NCBI GenBank assembly: GCA_949825045.1
Contig: OX463818.1
Span: forward strand, 34,302,906-34,366,905
Source: Argyresthia goedartella
Taxonomy: Eukaryota; Arthropoda; Insecta; Lepidoptera; Argyresthiidae
Direction: 5' to 3'
Length of the DNA stretch: 64,000 bases
Shown here: positions 22,176-34,409 of the stretch, piece by piece
How positions within the stretch are numbered: position 1 is the first letter of the stretch
How the letters are laid out: each line of letters starts with the position of its first letter
Notes under the pieces: model-generated
Seen by the model: only the letters and a program-made list of their open reading frames with translations
Databases searched by the model: none
What the model was told of the DNA's origin: nothing
Translations under genes and position numbers: made by a program

Positions 22176-22755
22176 CGGAGGATCTCAATCAAATTTAGAA
22201 GACATATTACAGAAAGCCATCAACACTGCCACATCGACAGATACGGGAATTGAACAACAACTAACAAGAAGTTTGAACAAGAAAGAAGTCTTGAAATTGC
22301 CATTTGAGCAATTTAAAATCCATGTTAAAGCGATTTTGTCGAAAAAGGGATATTACAATGTTCAAGATTACTTAAATGATGGGTCTGTATGGGGTTAATC
22401 TGGCTCAACACAGACCTTGCTGTTAATAATTTTTTAATTATTTATTCCTGCTTATTAATTATTTTTTAATAATTACTTTTTGCTTCATACTGTACAAGCA
22501 AAGCTAATTTGTAATTAATATAAAAACATTCATATGGTATTTAAAAAAAAATAACAAAATATAATGACTAAATATTCTATTTTGTATCAGTTAAGCATAA
22601 GCTATTTTTAAAAAGAGATCTAAATCAATGGGAGTTTCTACGCCCTGCTTCTCCCACAGTGGTCCAATGTAGAGAAGTGGCAAAAAATGACGATTGCTAA
22701 GTATATGTAAATAACTATAGTAATAAAGACATTTGGAATTTGGAATTTGGAATTT
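22176..22755 (+). pseudogene. LINE ORF2 C-terminus, 3' UTR and (TTTGGAA)n tail
   Basis: The frame 22,176-22,398 ends with LPFEQFKIHVKAILSKKGYY and a stop soon after, like the C-termini of CR1/Daphne-type ORF2 proteins. The 3' UTR runs to a short tandem tail (22,731-22,755). Copies of this end occur at 1-175 (inverted), about 34,655-34,870 (inverted, tail of TTTGAG units) and, eroded, at 60,440-60,560. Confidence 0.65.
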
Positions 22756-22948
22756 CCAGCTCTTGGAGTCGAAGGGAAAAAGATCACCCAATCTAGATAA
22801 CCTATATAGAGCTTTGATGACCGCTAAGCCAACATCAACAGAAAACGAAAGAGCTTTTTCCATATCTGAAAAGATCGCAATGAAAATTCGAAATAGTTTA
22901 TCCAATAAAACAATTAATGTGCTTTTTTTAAAAGCCTACTTTATATGA
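22756..22948 (+). pseudogene. hAT transposase dimerisation domain (hATC)
   Basis: The frame reads LDNLYRALMTAKPTSTENER and AFSISEKIAMKIRNSLSNKT, then NVLFLKAYF. This is the conserved hATC signature (P-T-S-x-x-x-E-R-x-F-S). The rest of the protein upstream is cut off by LINE insertion, with a likely continuation at 20,555-21,065. It is a fragment only. Confidence 0.9.
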
Positions 22949-23034
22949 ATGACAAAATATAAAGTATATTTGTAGTAAACAAAGGCTAAATGTGATGAAT
23001 ACTGATTATGTGGGTTAATTAATAATAATAAAAA

Positions 23035-23409
23035 TGATAATAATAATAATAATAATAATAACGTTTATTGCCAAGAAACACACAAGGATAGTACCTAATT
23101 TTACATTGATAATTTTGCTGAGGCAATAGGAAGTGGCTCAGCTCCTGCTGACACAGAGCCGGGACTCTGTGGAGCGCTGATTTTCAGCCTCTCCCTCTTC
23201 CCTTAGATTTGGAGCGGGGTGAAATGTCATAGAGGGTCACCAGGAGAAGTTAAACTTATGCAAGACAGTGTTAAAAATTAGATCACTAGATTGTAACAAC
23301 ACTTAATTACTAAATTATAATAACATTGGATAAATTACAATAAAAACACAAAATAATTATCATTTGGGGCATAGTAGAGTAGTAGTGGTTGGTATTTTTT
23401 ATGTTGTAC

Positions 23410-23458
<49 letters not shown>

Positions 23459-26400
23459 TGTGTGTGTGTGTGTGTGTTTGTGTGTATGCGTATGTGACTG
23501 TAGCTTGCGGGCTCTTTCTTTAGAAAAAGTTTTTTATTTGTATATCATTCCTGTAAGCATGCTTCAGGTTCTCTGTATGAATTTGGCGTTTGATTAGAGC
23601 TGCTCTATATTTTATCTTAAATAAGTTAGTACTAACTTTAGTTCTCAGAGGAGGAGGCAAATCATTCCATATACTTGCGGACATAAATCTGAAGCAGCTC
23701 CTGTAACGGACTGTTTTGTGTGCTGGTATTTTTAGTTTATTAATTTGACTGTTTCTCAAAGTTCTGTAGGTTGAGTTATTGACCCATTGCAGCTTTTCAA
23801 AAAGGTATTCTGGTTTTTTGTTCCATATGATTCTATGAACTGTGCAGGCGTGATAGAGCTCTCTTCTAGCTTTCATATTGAGGATTCCGTATTTATTTAG
23901 GTATGGAGTTACGTATTCCCTTCTCGGTATGTTGTAACAGAAGCGCATACAAGCATTTTGTACACGCTGTATTGCCCTCTCTGTATTATCAGACAGTCTA
24001 GGGCCAAACACAGTGCTGCAGAAGTTAAATAGTGACAGAATTAGAGTTTCGCATAGTCGTAATCTCAAATCTTCTCCAATGTACGATCTTATTTTGTATA
24101 AAGTTTTTAGTTTGTAAAATGCTGTCTTAACTTTGTTGTTGATGTGCTCAGTAAATTTTAGCTCGCCATCCACTATCAATCCCAGATTCCGTGCTGAAGG
24201 TACTTGCTCGAGGGTAATGTTATTAATTTTTACCTCGTGTTGTTGTATTGAGACCTTCGCTATTTGATTTTTTGTTCCTAAAATTAACATTTGTGATTTT
24301 GCGGGATTGAGGGCTAAACTATTGCTTTGTGACCAGTCGTAGATGCTAGTTAGGTCCTTGTTGATTTTAGAGATGGCATTTGCGGTATCTTCAGCTTTGA
24401 AAGATATATATATTTGTGTGTCATCGGCATAGAGATGATGTTAACAAGACGTAATGTGTTGGGGGAGATCTGCTGTGAATATTGAGAATAGTACAGAACT
24501 CAATAGAGCGCCCTGTGGGACGCCTCGTATAACGTTCCTGTTTGACGAGTATATCTTTTCGCCCTCCTTATTTTCGGTCACCACGATTTGCTGCCTGTCT
24601 GAAAGAAAGGACTGGAACCATGCGCAGGAGTTCTTTGAGAAGCCATATTGGCTTAGTTTTCCCAGAAGTAGCTGTGGTTCTAGGCAGTCAAAAGCACGAG
24701 AGTAGTCTAAAAGTATCTTAATGCTACACAGCCCGCTGTCAGTAGCCTCTGTTAGGCCGTCGGTGATATGCAGCATGGCCGTTTCCGTACCGTGCCCCTT
24801 TCGGAATCCTGACTGATGCTTAGGTAAAATGTTGTTGCTTTCCACGTATTTAGTAACCTGTTTTAGTACTACTTCTTCCAGTATTTTAGACAAAACGGGT
24901 AGGATCGATATCGGACGGAGGTCTTTTAGCTCAGTTATTGAGTCTTTTTTTGGTACTGGTATAACTAGAGCTTTTTTCCAGCTGGATGGGTATGTGTTGT
25001 TTCTAATAGAGACATTTATTATTTTTGTAATAATGGGAAGTGTAACATCCAGTGTTAATCTAATCATGTCTATGTCAAAACCATCATGAACGGTTGCTTT
25101 AGTTTTGATATTATTTATTATTTTGTGTACTTCTGTCATTGTCGTCTCTCGAATATCAAAAATTGACGTGCAGTTAGAATGGCTTATAGACGTGTCTTTG
25201 TCTATCGATCCAGTAGGCGCCGGCAAGTTTAAAAAATGGTTATTTATGTTGTTAGGATCATTGAGATAATTTGGTATAAAATTTGGATGTTTGTTGTTGA
25301 TTGCGGCGGTTCTTTTAAGGTTGGACCATAGTTCTTTGGGTTTGTTTATATTGTTATTGATAAAATGGTTTAAATATGCTTTGTGTTCTCGTTCAACTGT
25401 AGTCGTCACTAAATTTTTTAGATTCTTATAATATTCCATGGAGCTAACAGTTTTAAGCTTTTGAGCTTTTCGCAAGGCATCATCTCGTAAGCTCATCATA
25501 AATTTCACCGTATCAGTAATCCATAGTTTAGGTTTTCCTTTTAAAATGTGTCTTTGGACCGGTGCGTGTTTTTCGAACAGGGTGTTTATATACTTATTAA
25601 GAGTCATAATAATTTCGTCTACATCGTTCATTAGGTAGATGTTGTGCCAATGTGTGAGATGTAAATCTGTAGTAAACTGTTCCATGTTTATAATGTCTAG
25701 CCTACGTCGAAATCGAACTTGTTTTACGTATTTTGGCTTTTTAATGTTTAACTCTAGCAACACCATTCCATGGTCACTTAAACATCGGTTATGTATCACT
25801 TTGATTTCTCTAATTAGATGGGAACTATCCGTTAATACAACGTCTAGTAAGGTGCGGGTGTTTTCGGTAATTCTAGTAGGTTCTTTAACCACTTGTACTA
25901 GCCCGTGTTGGTGACAAAACTGAGTAAGCTCTTTTACTCGGGTTGATTCCGTGTTGAGACAGTTAACATTGAGATCACTCATGGCAAATGTATAATCGCA
26001 GTGGGCCACGTAGTTGATAGAATCGCTGAGGGCATCCAGTGTTTCACTGAAGTTAACCTTTTCAGGTCTATATGCAGTTCCGAGAGCCAGGCATGCACCT
26101 GGGGTTGCACTTCCAGCCAAAGTTGTTCCAAGTTTGATGAGGGATGCCTACGGATACGTGCATTCACTTCGCGTCTCACATAGAGAGCTACGCCCCCGCC
26201 TCCTTTATTCTGTCTTGCTCTATGAATAAATCTATAATTTGGTAGGGCGAGGGCCAACCCTTCTTGTCCTGTTTTTAGCCAAGTTTCGTTAATTACCAGT
26301 ATATCGGGTAGATTATTAGTGATCGAAACAAATAATTCATCTTGACCCGTGTTTAGGGACCTAGCGTTCAGGAGCCCTAAAGTCATCAAATTCTTATTTG

Positions 26401-26660
26401 ATTTTGAGTTAGCCATTTATGAGTTGTAGTGGTATAGTATATGTAGAGTTGTGTAGCGTTATGTAAGTGTGTATGTAGTGTGTACTTTTGGAGTGTGAGT
26501 AGTGTTTGAAGAGTGTGTGTATTGCAAGAGTTGCATTGTACAAACGGCACAAGAATTGATTACCAACCAAATTAAATATTGAAATTTACATTTTAAAAAT
26601 ATTTAAAGATAAATGTTTGACCTATTGTCCAAAATCATTAGATAGAAACAGTGGTGATTA
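23035..26660 (-). mobile_element. Nearly complete LINE (endonuclease + reverse transcriptase)
   Basis: A minus-strand non-LTR retrotransposon with one ORF2 broken by two frame shifts. The endonuclease starts at 26,416 (LLNARSL, INETWLK) and continues after a shift near 26,050 with the family's later motifs (SDLNVN, LLDVVLTD, LSDHG). RT motifs follow: LRPISILPVLSKILEEVVLK, DYSRAFDCLEP and GVPQGALLSSVLFSIF. After the second shift (about 24,441) come YADDTQIY and the C-terminal region to 23,520. The 3' UTR ends in a (TTATTA)n tail at about 23,040-23,065 and contains a TG/CA microsatellite. 5' UTR extends to about 26,660. CR1/L2-like; only two lesions seen, so it is fairly young. Confidence 0.88.
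23410..23478. repeat. (TG)n microsatellite
   Basis: About 35 TG units with one TATG interruption, inside the LINE 3' UTR. Confidence 0.95.
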
Positions 26661-28110
26661 GTCAAAATGTTCAAATTGCAGGTATTCCAAAAACCTTCTG
26701 TAAGTCCTCTCCATTGCGTAGTCGATGCCGTCGTTTGCCCTGTTCCTGACGGATGATCTCATCTCATGCATTATGCAAGCATAACTAAGATTTGTGTATG
26801 TATAATAATAAATATGACTTAAACTTAATAATAAATACTGATTATGTGTGTTAATCAATGATAAATAAATTGATCTCATATCATGACTTGATGCATTTTA
26901 AAGTGATGTTAATAATAAATACTACTCTCGCTGACTGGATGCTCCCAGTCCCGATATGTTTAAATTGCGCCTGCAGCACTGGCTTGTCGAGCAAACCTTC
27001 TATACATTTGCGGAATTCCTAGACCTACCTAACTAGTTAATTTCATAATTATAATAATAATAGCTAATAATAGCAGGGGCACAATACGCCATTGGACTGT
27101 AAGTCAAAATATATACTTTTTATGACCTGTCAAAATGGTAATTTTGTTCGTGAGCTCTATGAAATACAGGATTGTGAATGCTGCCTTTTGGACACAATAT
27201 AAAGTTTATAAAATTCAACTACTGGAAATATACAATTCTGATATCGACAAAGCTTTTTGTACGAATTGTTTCAACTTCAGACACGTTTATAGAATTATTG
27301 GACTACCTTGTTCGGTACAGAATTGAGCCCAAGTTTAGTCAGTTACTGAATATTCCATTTTGGTTGACAGGTGGCTAGCCCATCGCCACAACTAAAGAGT
27401 TATTAGGGTTTCCATCACCGTTGGATTGTCCTTATATAAGACAAATTACCTAAATCCTTGCTACATGGTCAACACCGAAGTTCGTACCCGCATGTCTTAC
27501 ATGACAGGAGATTACGTAGCCTCTAGAGTCCAGAATCCAGAGTCTAGATCACAGACACAGACAGCCTTTATTTACAAACTTAGAAATTTATAAATGGCCA
27601 AAATTAAATTCTTGGTAAATGTCACACTATTTTAGTTCACACCGAACGAACGAATATTATTTACTTGGAGGCTTCAGCGTCTCTGACGTCAATACTCAAA
27701 GTGTTTGTTGTTTCGTAGTAAATAAGGTTGATTTCAGCTAGAATTAGCTTACCATTTCTAGTGAATACATTTTCGAGCTACATTAAGCGGCGCCGATGAG
27801 AAAGGGCATGAACTTCTCACAATAGGATTAGAACCATAGATCTACCACAGCTGCAGCGATGAGCTATCCCCCTGTCATGCCGAGGGATCAATTGTACCCT
27901 GGCTTGGAAATGGGAAAAGGCGTGGGTCGCAAGAACATTCTCGTCCGACGAGCAAATAACTGAAGGAAACGTTTAACGATTTGTCTTAACGTGCCTAGAC
28001 AAATGATTAACACAAGATGGATTGGCCTTGCACCATGGGATCACCTCGCTCCACTTTCCTCAGCTCCAAGTTGTACATAAAGTTGTGACCAAACACAACC
28101 TAACTTACAG
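26661..28110. other. Repeat-derived stretch without a gene
   Basis: Short ORFs show no domain. 27,080-27,145 matches 8,965-9,062. 27,550-27,620 ('cagacacagacagcctttatt') looks like a LINE 3' end. Nothing else is recognised. Confidence 0.4.
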
Positions 28111-28113
28111 TAG

Positions 28114-30390
28114 TGGCCATATAATTACAGAACCGAATACGTATTACAATAACTAGGCTATTCCTCTCTATATTATTTATCAGACTATTATTAGAACTTG
28201 CTACATCATTTAAAAATATTTGTGTAAGTATTGTGTAATGTTAAAACGAAATATTATCAATAAAACTTGTCTGCTCCTAAACTTTTATTCGGTTTATCCT
28301 CATTACAAACAGCATAAACTTTACAAAGATATGGCGATTTAATTAAAGACTCTCCATTTGCTTAGAAATATAAAAAAAAGAAATATATTGTTGATATTGA
28401 AATTTTCTTTATTCCACAAAGTTCCTAACACTTTTATAAATCATTCCGGTACTTATACATTTTTGGTCACAAGTCCTTTAGCAGAAATGACAGCACGACA
28501 TCTCTTGGGCATGGAAGCGATCAATTTTGTTCAAGCTTCTACCGGAATTTACTCCCATGCTTCTGTAAAAGCTGCGTAAAGTTGAACGACATTTGATGTC
28601 CGCTTTGCCGCCACTGTCTTCAACTTTCTATTGGATTTATATCACAGACATCTGTTACGGATCATTATCCTGTTGGAAAGTCCAAATGACCGATTCATTT
28701 AGCTCAGCTTAAAGCAGTATCTATTTTCTTAACAGGTCCAACACCAAGTCCTGAAAAACAGCCCCACACTTTGATATTTCCGCCCCCATATTTGACCACT
28801 ATCTTGGTTTACTTTGGATCCATTTCTTTGTTCGGGTTGCGTCTAACATATTAATTTCCGTCAGAATTATTCATATTAACTTTTATTTCATCAGAAAAAA
28901 ACACATGTTTCCACTCTCGTCCAGTCCAGTGTTCATCTTGTCTTTAAATTTTCCTTTTTCAAAAGTGGTACCTTCGGGAACACTGTTATCCGTACAATTT
29001 TGCCCCACACATTCTCCGTCTAATTGTTTTTGCAGACACATCTTTTGACCCTCCTGCACCAAACAACTCCGAACGTATCAGTTCTGATCCTTTGAACAAA
29101 TATTTTTTTGCCAAAAATACAATCTTAGAGTTGTGGCGTCCGCCACTGCTATTATATCTACGTATTTTAAGTATGTTTCTAGGGCAGGCGAAAACACGGA
29201 CATTGACTTTTGTGCCTACCACAGTTATCACCAACCTTTTTTGGTGAGGTTCAAAAATAATCAGTCGTATGAATGTAGGGAATAAATAAAATTATAATTT
29301 TAATTTTAATTTATGTGTGTTTTTTTATAATAAAATTGTTTGCTGATATCTAAAAGATGTTTAATAACACAATTATACACGGTTCTGGACCTGAGTGACT
29401 AAAAGCTCGCACTCGAAATCTAGAACCAATTTTGATACACGGATTGAAGATTTGAGTTCAGGCCATCAAATAACATAAGAAATCGTTCTCATCTGCTCAG
29501 GTCCAAAAGTTGATCCGAATTTGAAAACTTGTGTTATTTTTTTAATGTGTCCACTGATACTAACTAAACTAAAACATTAACAAATAACCGACAATATCAA
29601 AACACACACAAGCGGACGGAATGCCTGACGCCGAAGCTCCGTCTGTTCTCATGTTTTCTCTTCACACCGGGCGTCGTCATTCTAAACACCTCGAAATAGG
29701 TTTGCTATGCATGTGAAAAGAAGTGCATGGAGGGTGATATGATAAGTATCATTTTCTTTCGACGCTAACATAATACTTTATGTCATTGTACGTTTTTTCG
29801 CCTGCCCTAGAAACAGAGTATATCTGCTAATCATTATCTCATTCATCATCGCCTACGTCATCTCTGTTATCAACATTTGTGGTCGTCATAGTAATCTCTC
29901 TATGGTGCGGGCATGCACCGCAGCGGCAAGCGATGACCTGTAACCATGGGCAACCGATCAACAGCTTCTTGACTTGACGTGTGACATGTGTTGTTGTGCT
30001 CTGAGTTTTGTTTATCTCTAAATGTTTACTCGCACTGGGTGATCTCTTGTATTCCGCCTTCCTTTATGCTGTGCGGTTTACCCTACTGTGATTTATATAA
30101 TAACTTTATTTGGTACGTTCAATATAATTTCTACACCTACCTCTGTAGTTCATCCTTACCAGTCACCGGGGCCCGCACCAAAGAATCTTCCCGCAGAGTA
30201 GTTTTCCTTGTTCTGGGTTTTCTAGGTACTTACTAGATGTTCAACTTTTTGAAATGTTTTATAGCATTCATAACTATGTACAAAGAACAGTTCAAGTAGT
30301 TTGCTATTTTTCTGCATGACCAACCTTTCTTATGAAAGTTCCAAATAATCTTCCTAGTGGACGAATCGCAACTTTTGTTTTTTCCCATAT
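28114..30390 (-). pseudogene. Tc1-like transposon, decayed and interrupted
   Basis: The start lies near 30,385: MGKNKSCDSSTRKIIWNFHK, a helix-turn-helix segment, then VPRKPRTRKTTLREDSLVR to about 30,166. The remainder is at 28,440-29,181: SKDVSAKTIRRRMCGAKLYG, WTGREWKHVFFSDE, a GGGN-VWGCFS block, and SMPKRCRAVISAKGLVTK at the end. Many stops are present. The 3' terminus probably starts at 28,114 ('cagtagtggccatataatta', TIR-like). No matching 5' TIR was found. A 626-bp MITE (29,182-29,807) and about 350 bp of unidentified DNA separate the two coding parts. Confidence 0.75.
29182..29807. mobile_element. 626-bp MITE with GGGCAGGCGAAAA inverted ends
   Basis: The termini are GGGCAGGCGAAAA and TTTTCGCCTGCCC, flanked by TA on both sides (29,180-29,181; 29,808-29,809). 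Removing it restores a palindromic site GTTTC-TA-GAAAC. It has no coding capacity. It is inserted in the Tc1 remnant. Confidence 0.8.
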
Positions 30391-30474
30391 TGATTGGTTT
30401 ACAACGTATTCATTTTAATGAAAAATTATAGGTTTATAGGTAACATCGACGTTTCATGAAAATATGCGACAAAC

Positions 30475-31125
30475 TTTTTAGGGTTACGTAGAGAAACAAA
30501 GAACCCTTATAATTTTGTCATGTCTGTCTGTCCATCTGTCCGTATGTCACAGCAACATTATTCCAAAACTATGAGGACTACACAGTTGAAACTTGGTATG
30601 AATATGTATTCTGTGAACAGCTTTACAATTTTTATACAAACATTGAAAAAATAAGAAATTAAGGGGGGCTTCTATAAATGGAACTGAAACCAAAAAATAT
30701 TTTTTTCATAAACTCAATTTCTGAAACCATTTTTCCTCAAAGACAATCGTTTACGAGACAGACCATTCAAAAGTGGAAAAAATTGTGCCTCCTACCCCGC
30801 CTATAACTTTTAAAGTAAGAAAGTGAAAAATCTAAAATAAATATGTGTTGTGTATCTCAATAAACACTTTCAACGTAAGTTGGTTTGAATAAAATAAAAT
30901 TAGCAGTTTTTAAAACATAAAACATTTATTAAAAACCGAAAATTTACTATGTCATTCATACAAACACTATGAAAAACAAAGTAATTATTTTCTGGTGAAG
31001 AATGATAATGATATTTTGGCTAGGTGTATCAGGTGTATGTGAAGTGAGTACCTTCCATTTTTTTTTTATATTCTAAATTTGTTATGGAACCCTAAATGTG
31101 CGAAGTCCGACATGCAACGAATTTA
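30475..31125 (+). repeat. GGGTTCCGTAC-related repeat, long version
   Basis: It opens with 'agggttacgtagagaaacaa', has 'gtctgtctgtccatctgtcc' and closes with 'atggaaccctaaatgtgcga'. These are family hallmarks in different spacing from 32,664-33,092, so it is probably a relative. It is non-coding. Confidence 0.55.
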
Positions 31126-31972
31126 GAATATAGCTTCTATTGTCAATAATAAGCTGGCCATCTAGAACTACTTTAAAAATGTTTGTGTTACCTTCCCATA
31201 GTGAGTAGTGTCCAAACTACTAACGAACACTGCTATTTTTTGTCCCAAGTTTTAAGAATACAAGGTCGTGTATGGTTTTATAACAATTACACTAGATTAA
31301 ATACCTATTTTAGCTAATGGTAATACCATAATTAAGTTTTTGTTGGTCAATAACGGGGGTAACTTAAATTATGTGACCACCACTAAGTATTCGGAGTATT
31401 CGAATGTGACCTACAGCAACCTACTCATATTTCGGCTAAGTTGACTTTTCCAGAAATCAGCTGTTGCATTGACGCATCTTGCAAAAACATTAACATTTAT
31501 ACACAGGCACATACATCGCTTTTGGCCCCACACTAGGTATAACCTCTCGCATGGTAGGCAGAGCCACAATCGCAACCTATAGATAAAAGGCTAATATTTA
31601 ATTTAAATTTAATTTTATTAGTAAAGCGTTATTGATAATGTTACACACGAAGGTGTAAATAGCACCGGCTGTGCCAAAGTATCGAGCAAGTATTCACTTC
31701 GAAATATGGTATTTCCAAGAAAAGTTATGATACCTTTATGAAAGAATATCTTTTCTGTAGCTACTACTTTTAGTGGGCCTACGCAATAAGCGGTGCGATT
31801 GCGTTGCGGCTAGCCACCGTAATTCATAATTCATAATTTTTATTGCAAAGTCTCAAAATTTCATAAGGTGGTACAACAAAGGTAAGTACATTGTGATGCC
31901 CTGCTAGGGCACATAAACATGCGAAGGACAAACAGTTGTCCCTTTTACAAAAATATAATGATTACAATTATA
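31126..31972. other. Stretch with a SINE fragment and a LINE 3' tail
   Basis: About 31,490-31,575 is a truncated SINE related to 20,080-20,353. About 31,830-31,972 looks like a LINE 3' UTR ('tttttattgcaaagtctc'). No gene. Confidence 0.45.
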
Positions 31973-32239
31973 TTCAAATTACATAAACTTAGAAACACTT
32001 TGTATGGATTATTATATAAGAATTATTATATAAAATATTAAAATAAATTATGTAAACATTAAATTAGTAATAACATGTAATAATGTGCTATTATAGAGAC
32101 TAGACAAATTCCTTTAAGTATTAAATTTATCATTAAAAAATTATTTAACGTCATAATAGCATTTTTCAATGAGGAACTTCTTTAAATTAGTAATAAAAAA
32201 AAAACTCTATGTTATGTCCGTAAAGTGCTCCAAGTGACC

Positions 32240-32480
32240 GCCGGGGTTGGGCGGCACAGTGCGAATGAAACCATTTTTTATACTGGTTGCCACAAAACGG
32301 ATAACGGCGTAGAGGCAGGCCTAAACGGAGATGGCCGGACGGCCTTTACATTTTTCAGCCGGGGTGGCCGGAGGTGGCACAGGCCATAGAAGTGTGGACG
32401 AAAAAGGGGAAGGCTTTTGCCCAGCAGTGGGACATCGAAATTGCTACATTAAAAAATATTGGTTGCGGCGTCTAACCGCA
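32240..32480 (+). pseudogene. RTE-type LINE ORF2 C-terminus (left arm)
   Basis: The frame reads RWPDGLYIFQPGWPEVAQAI and KGKAFAQQWDIEIATL, the typical end of lepidopteran RTE-like reverse transcriptases. The mirrored copy is at about 40,530-40,760. No RT domain remains. Confidence 0.65.
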
Positions 32481-32654
32481 ACCGCAACCATTAAGTGCGT
32501 GATGCCACTAATACTTCTTACCTTCTGTCTGTTTATAAGTCCCTAGAGTCAATATATTTATATAGAGCACAATTCTTAAATGAAATTCTATGTTCCGCTG
32601 GAGTGGTGCCCAGTCGAACTTAGAATTTCATCTTCAACTTGCTTTTGGGAGAAT

Positions 32655-33092
32655 AGGAATTCAAATCTTAAAAAACCGGTCAAGTGCGAGTCTAAATCGC
32701 GCACGAAGGGTTCCGTACCACCGTTCAATGGAAGCGATGGTGTGGAGTGAATAGTTTGGATTTTACACAGCAAAATATTGATTACAAAGTTATTGGTGCG
32801 GTTACTATCACACTTCATGTACGTAACCAGGTGCATCCATAAGTTTGTATGTGGTATTGAAAGAATTGTTGTATGGGAGCCCCCTTAAATATTTCTTTTA
32901 TCCTGTTTTTTAGTATTTGTTGTTATAGCGGCAACAGAAATACATAATCTGTGAAAATTTCAACTCTCTAGCTAGCTAGGTTCTTGAGATACAGCCTGGT
33001 GACAGACGGACGGACGGACGGACGGACGGACAGCGAAGTCTTAGTAATAGGGTTCCGTTCTTACCCGTTGGGTACGGAACCCTAAAAACGCT
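32655..33092 (+). repeat. GGGTTCCGTAC-family repeat, full copy
   Basis: It begins 'aaaccggtcaagtgcgagtc' and 'cacgaagggttccgtacc', includes 'gttgttatagcggcaacaga' and five GGAC units (33,000-33,030), and ends 'gggtacggaaccctaaaaac'. It is missing from the corresponding position of the right arm (about 40,345), so it inserted after the arms separated. Confidence 0.85.
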
Positions 33093-33929
33093 CTTCTTCT
33101 TCTTCTCTAAAGGACTAACATAGCAATATAACTTTATATCTTTTAACAACGATTAAATAGATAAAAGTATATACATTCAAAATCGTGTAAGAAAATATAT
33201 TCTGCAAAACATATTTTGTGATGTCGTCGGGAGAGTTTTATTTCGAGCGAAATTACTCAAATTATGTTGATACGTTCTTTACTCTCTCTCTACTGGCACT
33301 CATGATCAACAAGCTAATATAAAGAAACAACAGCTTTAATTCTCTTATTTTGCGTAACTTGAGATTTACAAAAGGCTGTTTTGTGTTGTGTTGACTCAAT
33401 CATATTAAAATAAATAATTGTTAATTGTTTGTAAGACTATAGAACGGCGTCGCTATTAGCATTGGCCTAGGAATAACACTTCAGAATCGTTCTCGTTATT
33501 GCCATCTTTTACCAGCACTAACTACTACTAACCGGTCAACACTTGGACCTGGTTATGAGGCATTGCGATTTTCAACCTAATGCCATGGTAATATAATTCA
33601 AATCCTATAATGGCAAAATGGCGTCCCTGGCGCCACTAGGCGTTAATAGGTTAAGGCTCTGGAAATGTCGAACACATATATATTAAAATAGAATTCATAA
33701 TAGCTAACGCTTCATTGGTTGTTACGTCAATCACTGTGGCAGAACAGTGCAAACATTGTGTGTTGTTTATTTATATTTCAACAACAAACAAAAAATGTTG
33801 CTCATTGTTGTCCCCACCGAGGGACACCGGCCTTTACCCGGATAAGATCGAGCCATATTCCATCACGTTGGTTTAGTGCAGGTTGATGGAGAATGTGGTC
33901 AACCCGACTGTCAGAAACAATAAGGGTTC

Positions 33930-34208
33930 CTATCTCAGATGCTGCTCAAAAAGAAAAGAAAACTTCCGTGACAGCTTTTTGACATCAACACATTTTTCGT
34001 ACTTTGGACAAAACTTCGCGGAGAAATGATTGTTCGCATCACTGAGTTTGTAAGTCCTTTTCCAGACGACATCTCCAACCTCGAGAGACATGTCACGCGG
34101 TTTCCTATTGTAAGGTTTAATATAACGATCATGAGTCTTTTTTAGTTCTACAACCACTTTCTCGTAGACATCCTTCAAACCACACAGCAGAGACCTTTCG
34201 TGAGCCAA
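33930..34208 (-). pseudogene. Gypsy-type integrase C-terminal fragment (left arm)
   Basis: The 92-codon frame reads LKKTHDRYIKPYNRKPRDMS, then EVGDVVWKRTYKLSDANNHF and SAKFCPKYEKC. This is the segment after the integrase core in Ty3/Gypsy pol polyproteins. It is mirrored with few changes at 39,214-39,486. The core (DDE) domain is absent. Confidence 0.75.
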
Positions 34209-34409
34209 ATAACAATTAATCGACTTTCACCGGATCTGAGTAAATATTTCCATCTGCAACTGTTCTCTCCCATTCACTAGCAAGAAAGGGGTCTATGAAG
34301 TGGCGTCGTTTACTGATGTATTCAAAGTAAACTGTATCACATCCCATGTAGGTAATTCCAAGAAACTTCGTATCATTTACTAATTCTAACGTGCTGTCTA
34401 TCACTAAGC

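Noticed and set aside
21072..22755. Twin-priming inversion of a single LINE
   Set aside because: The minus-strand part already contains its own C-terminus near 21,085, so the plus-strand C-terminus must come from another copy.
23364..23597. Cysteine/valine-rich 77-aa frame
   Set aside because: Translation of the (TG)n microsatellite inside a LINE 3' UTR.
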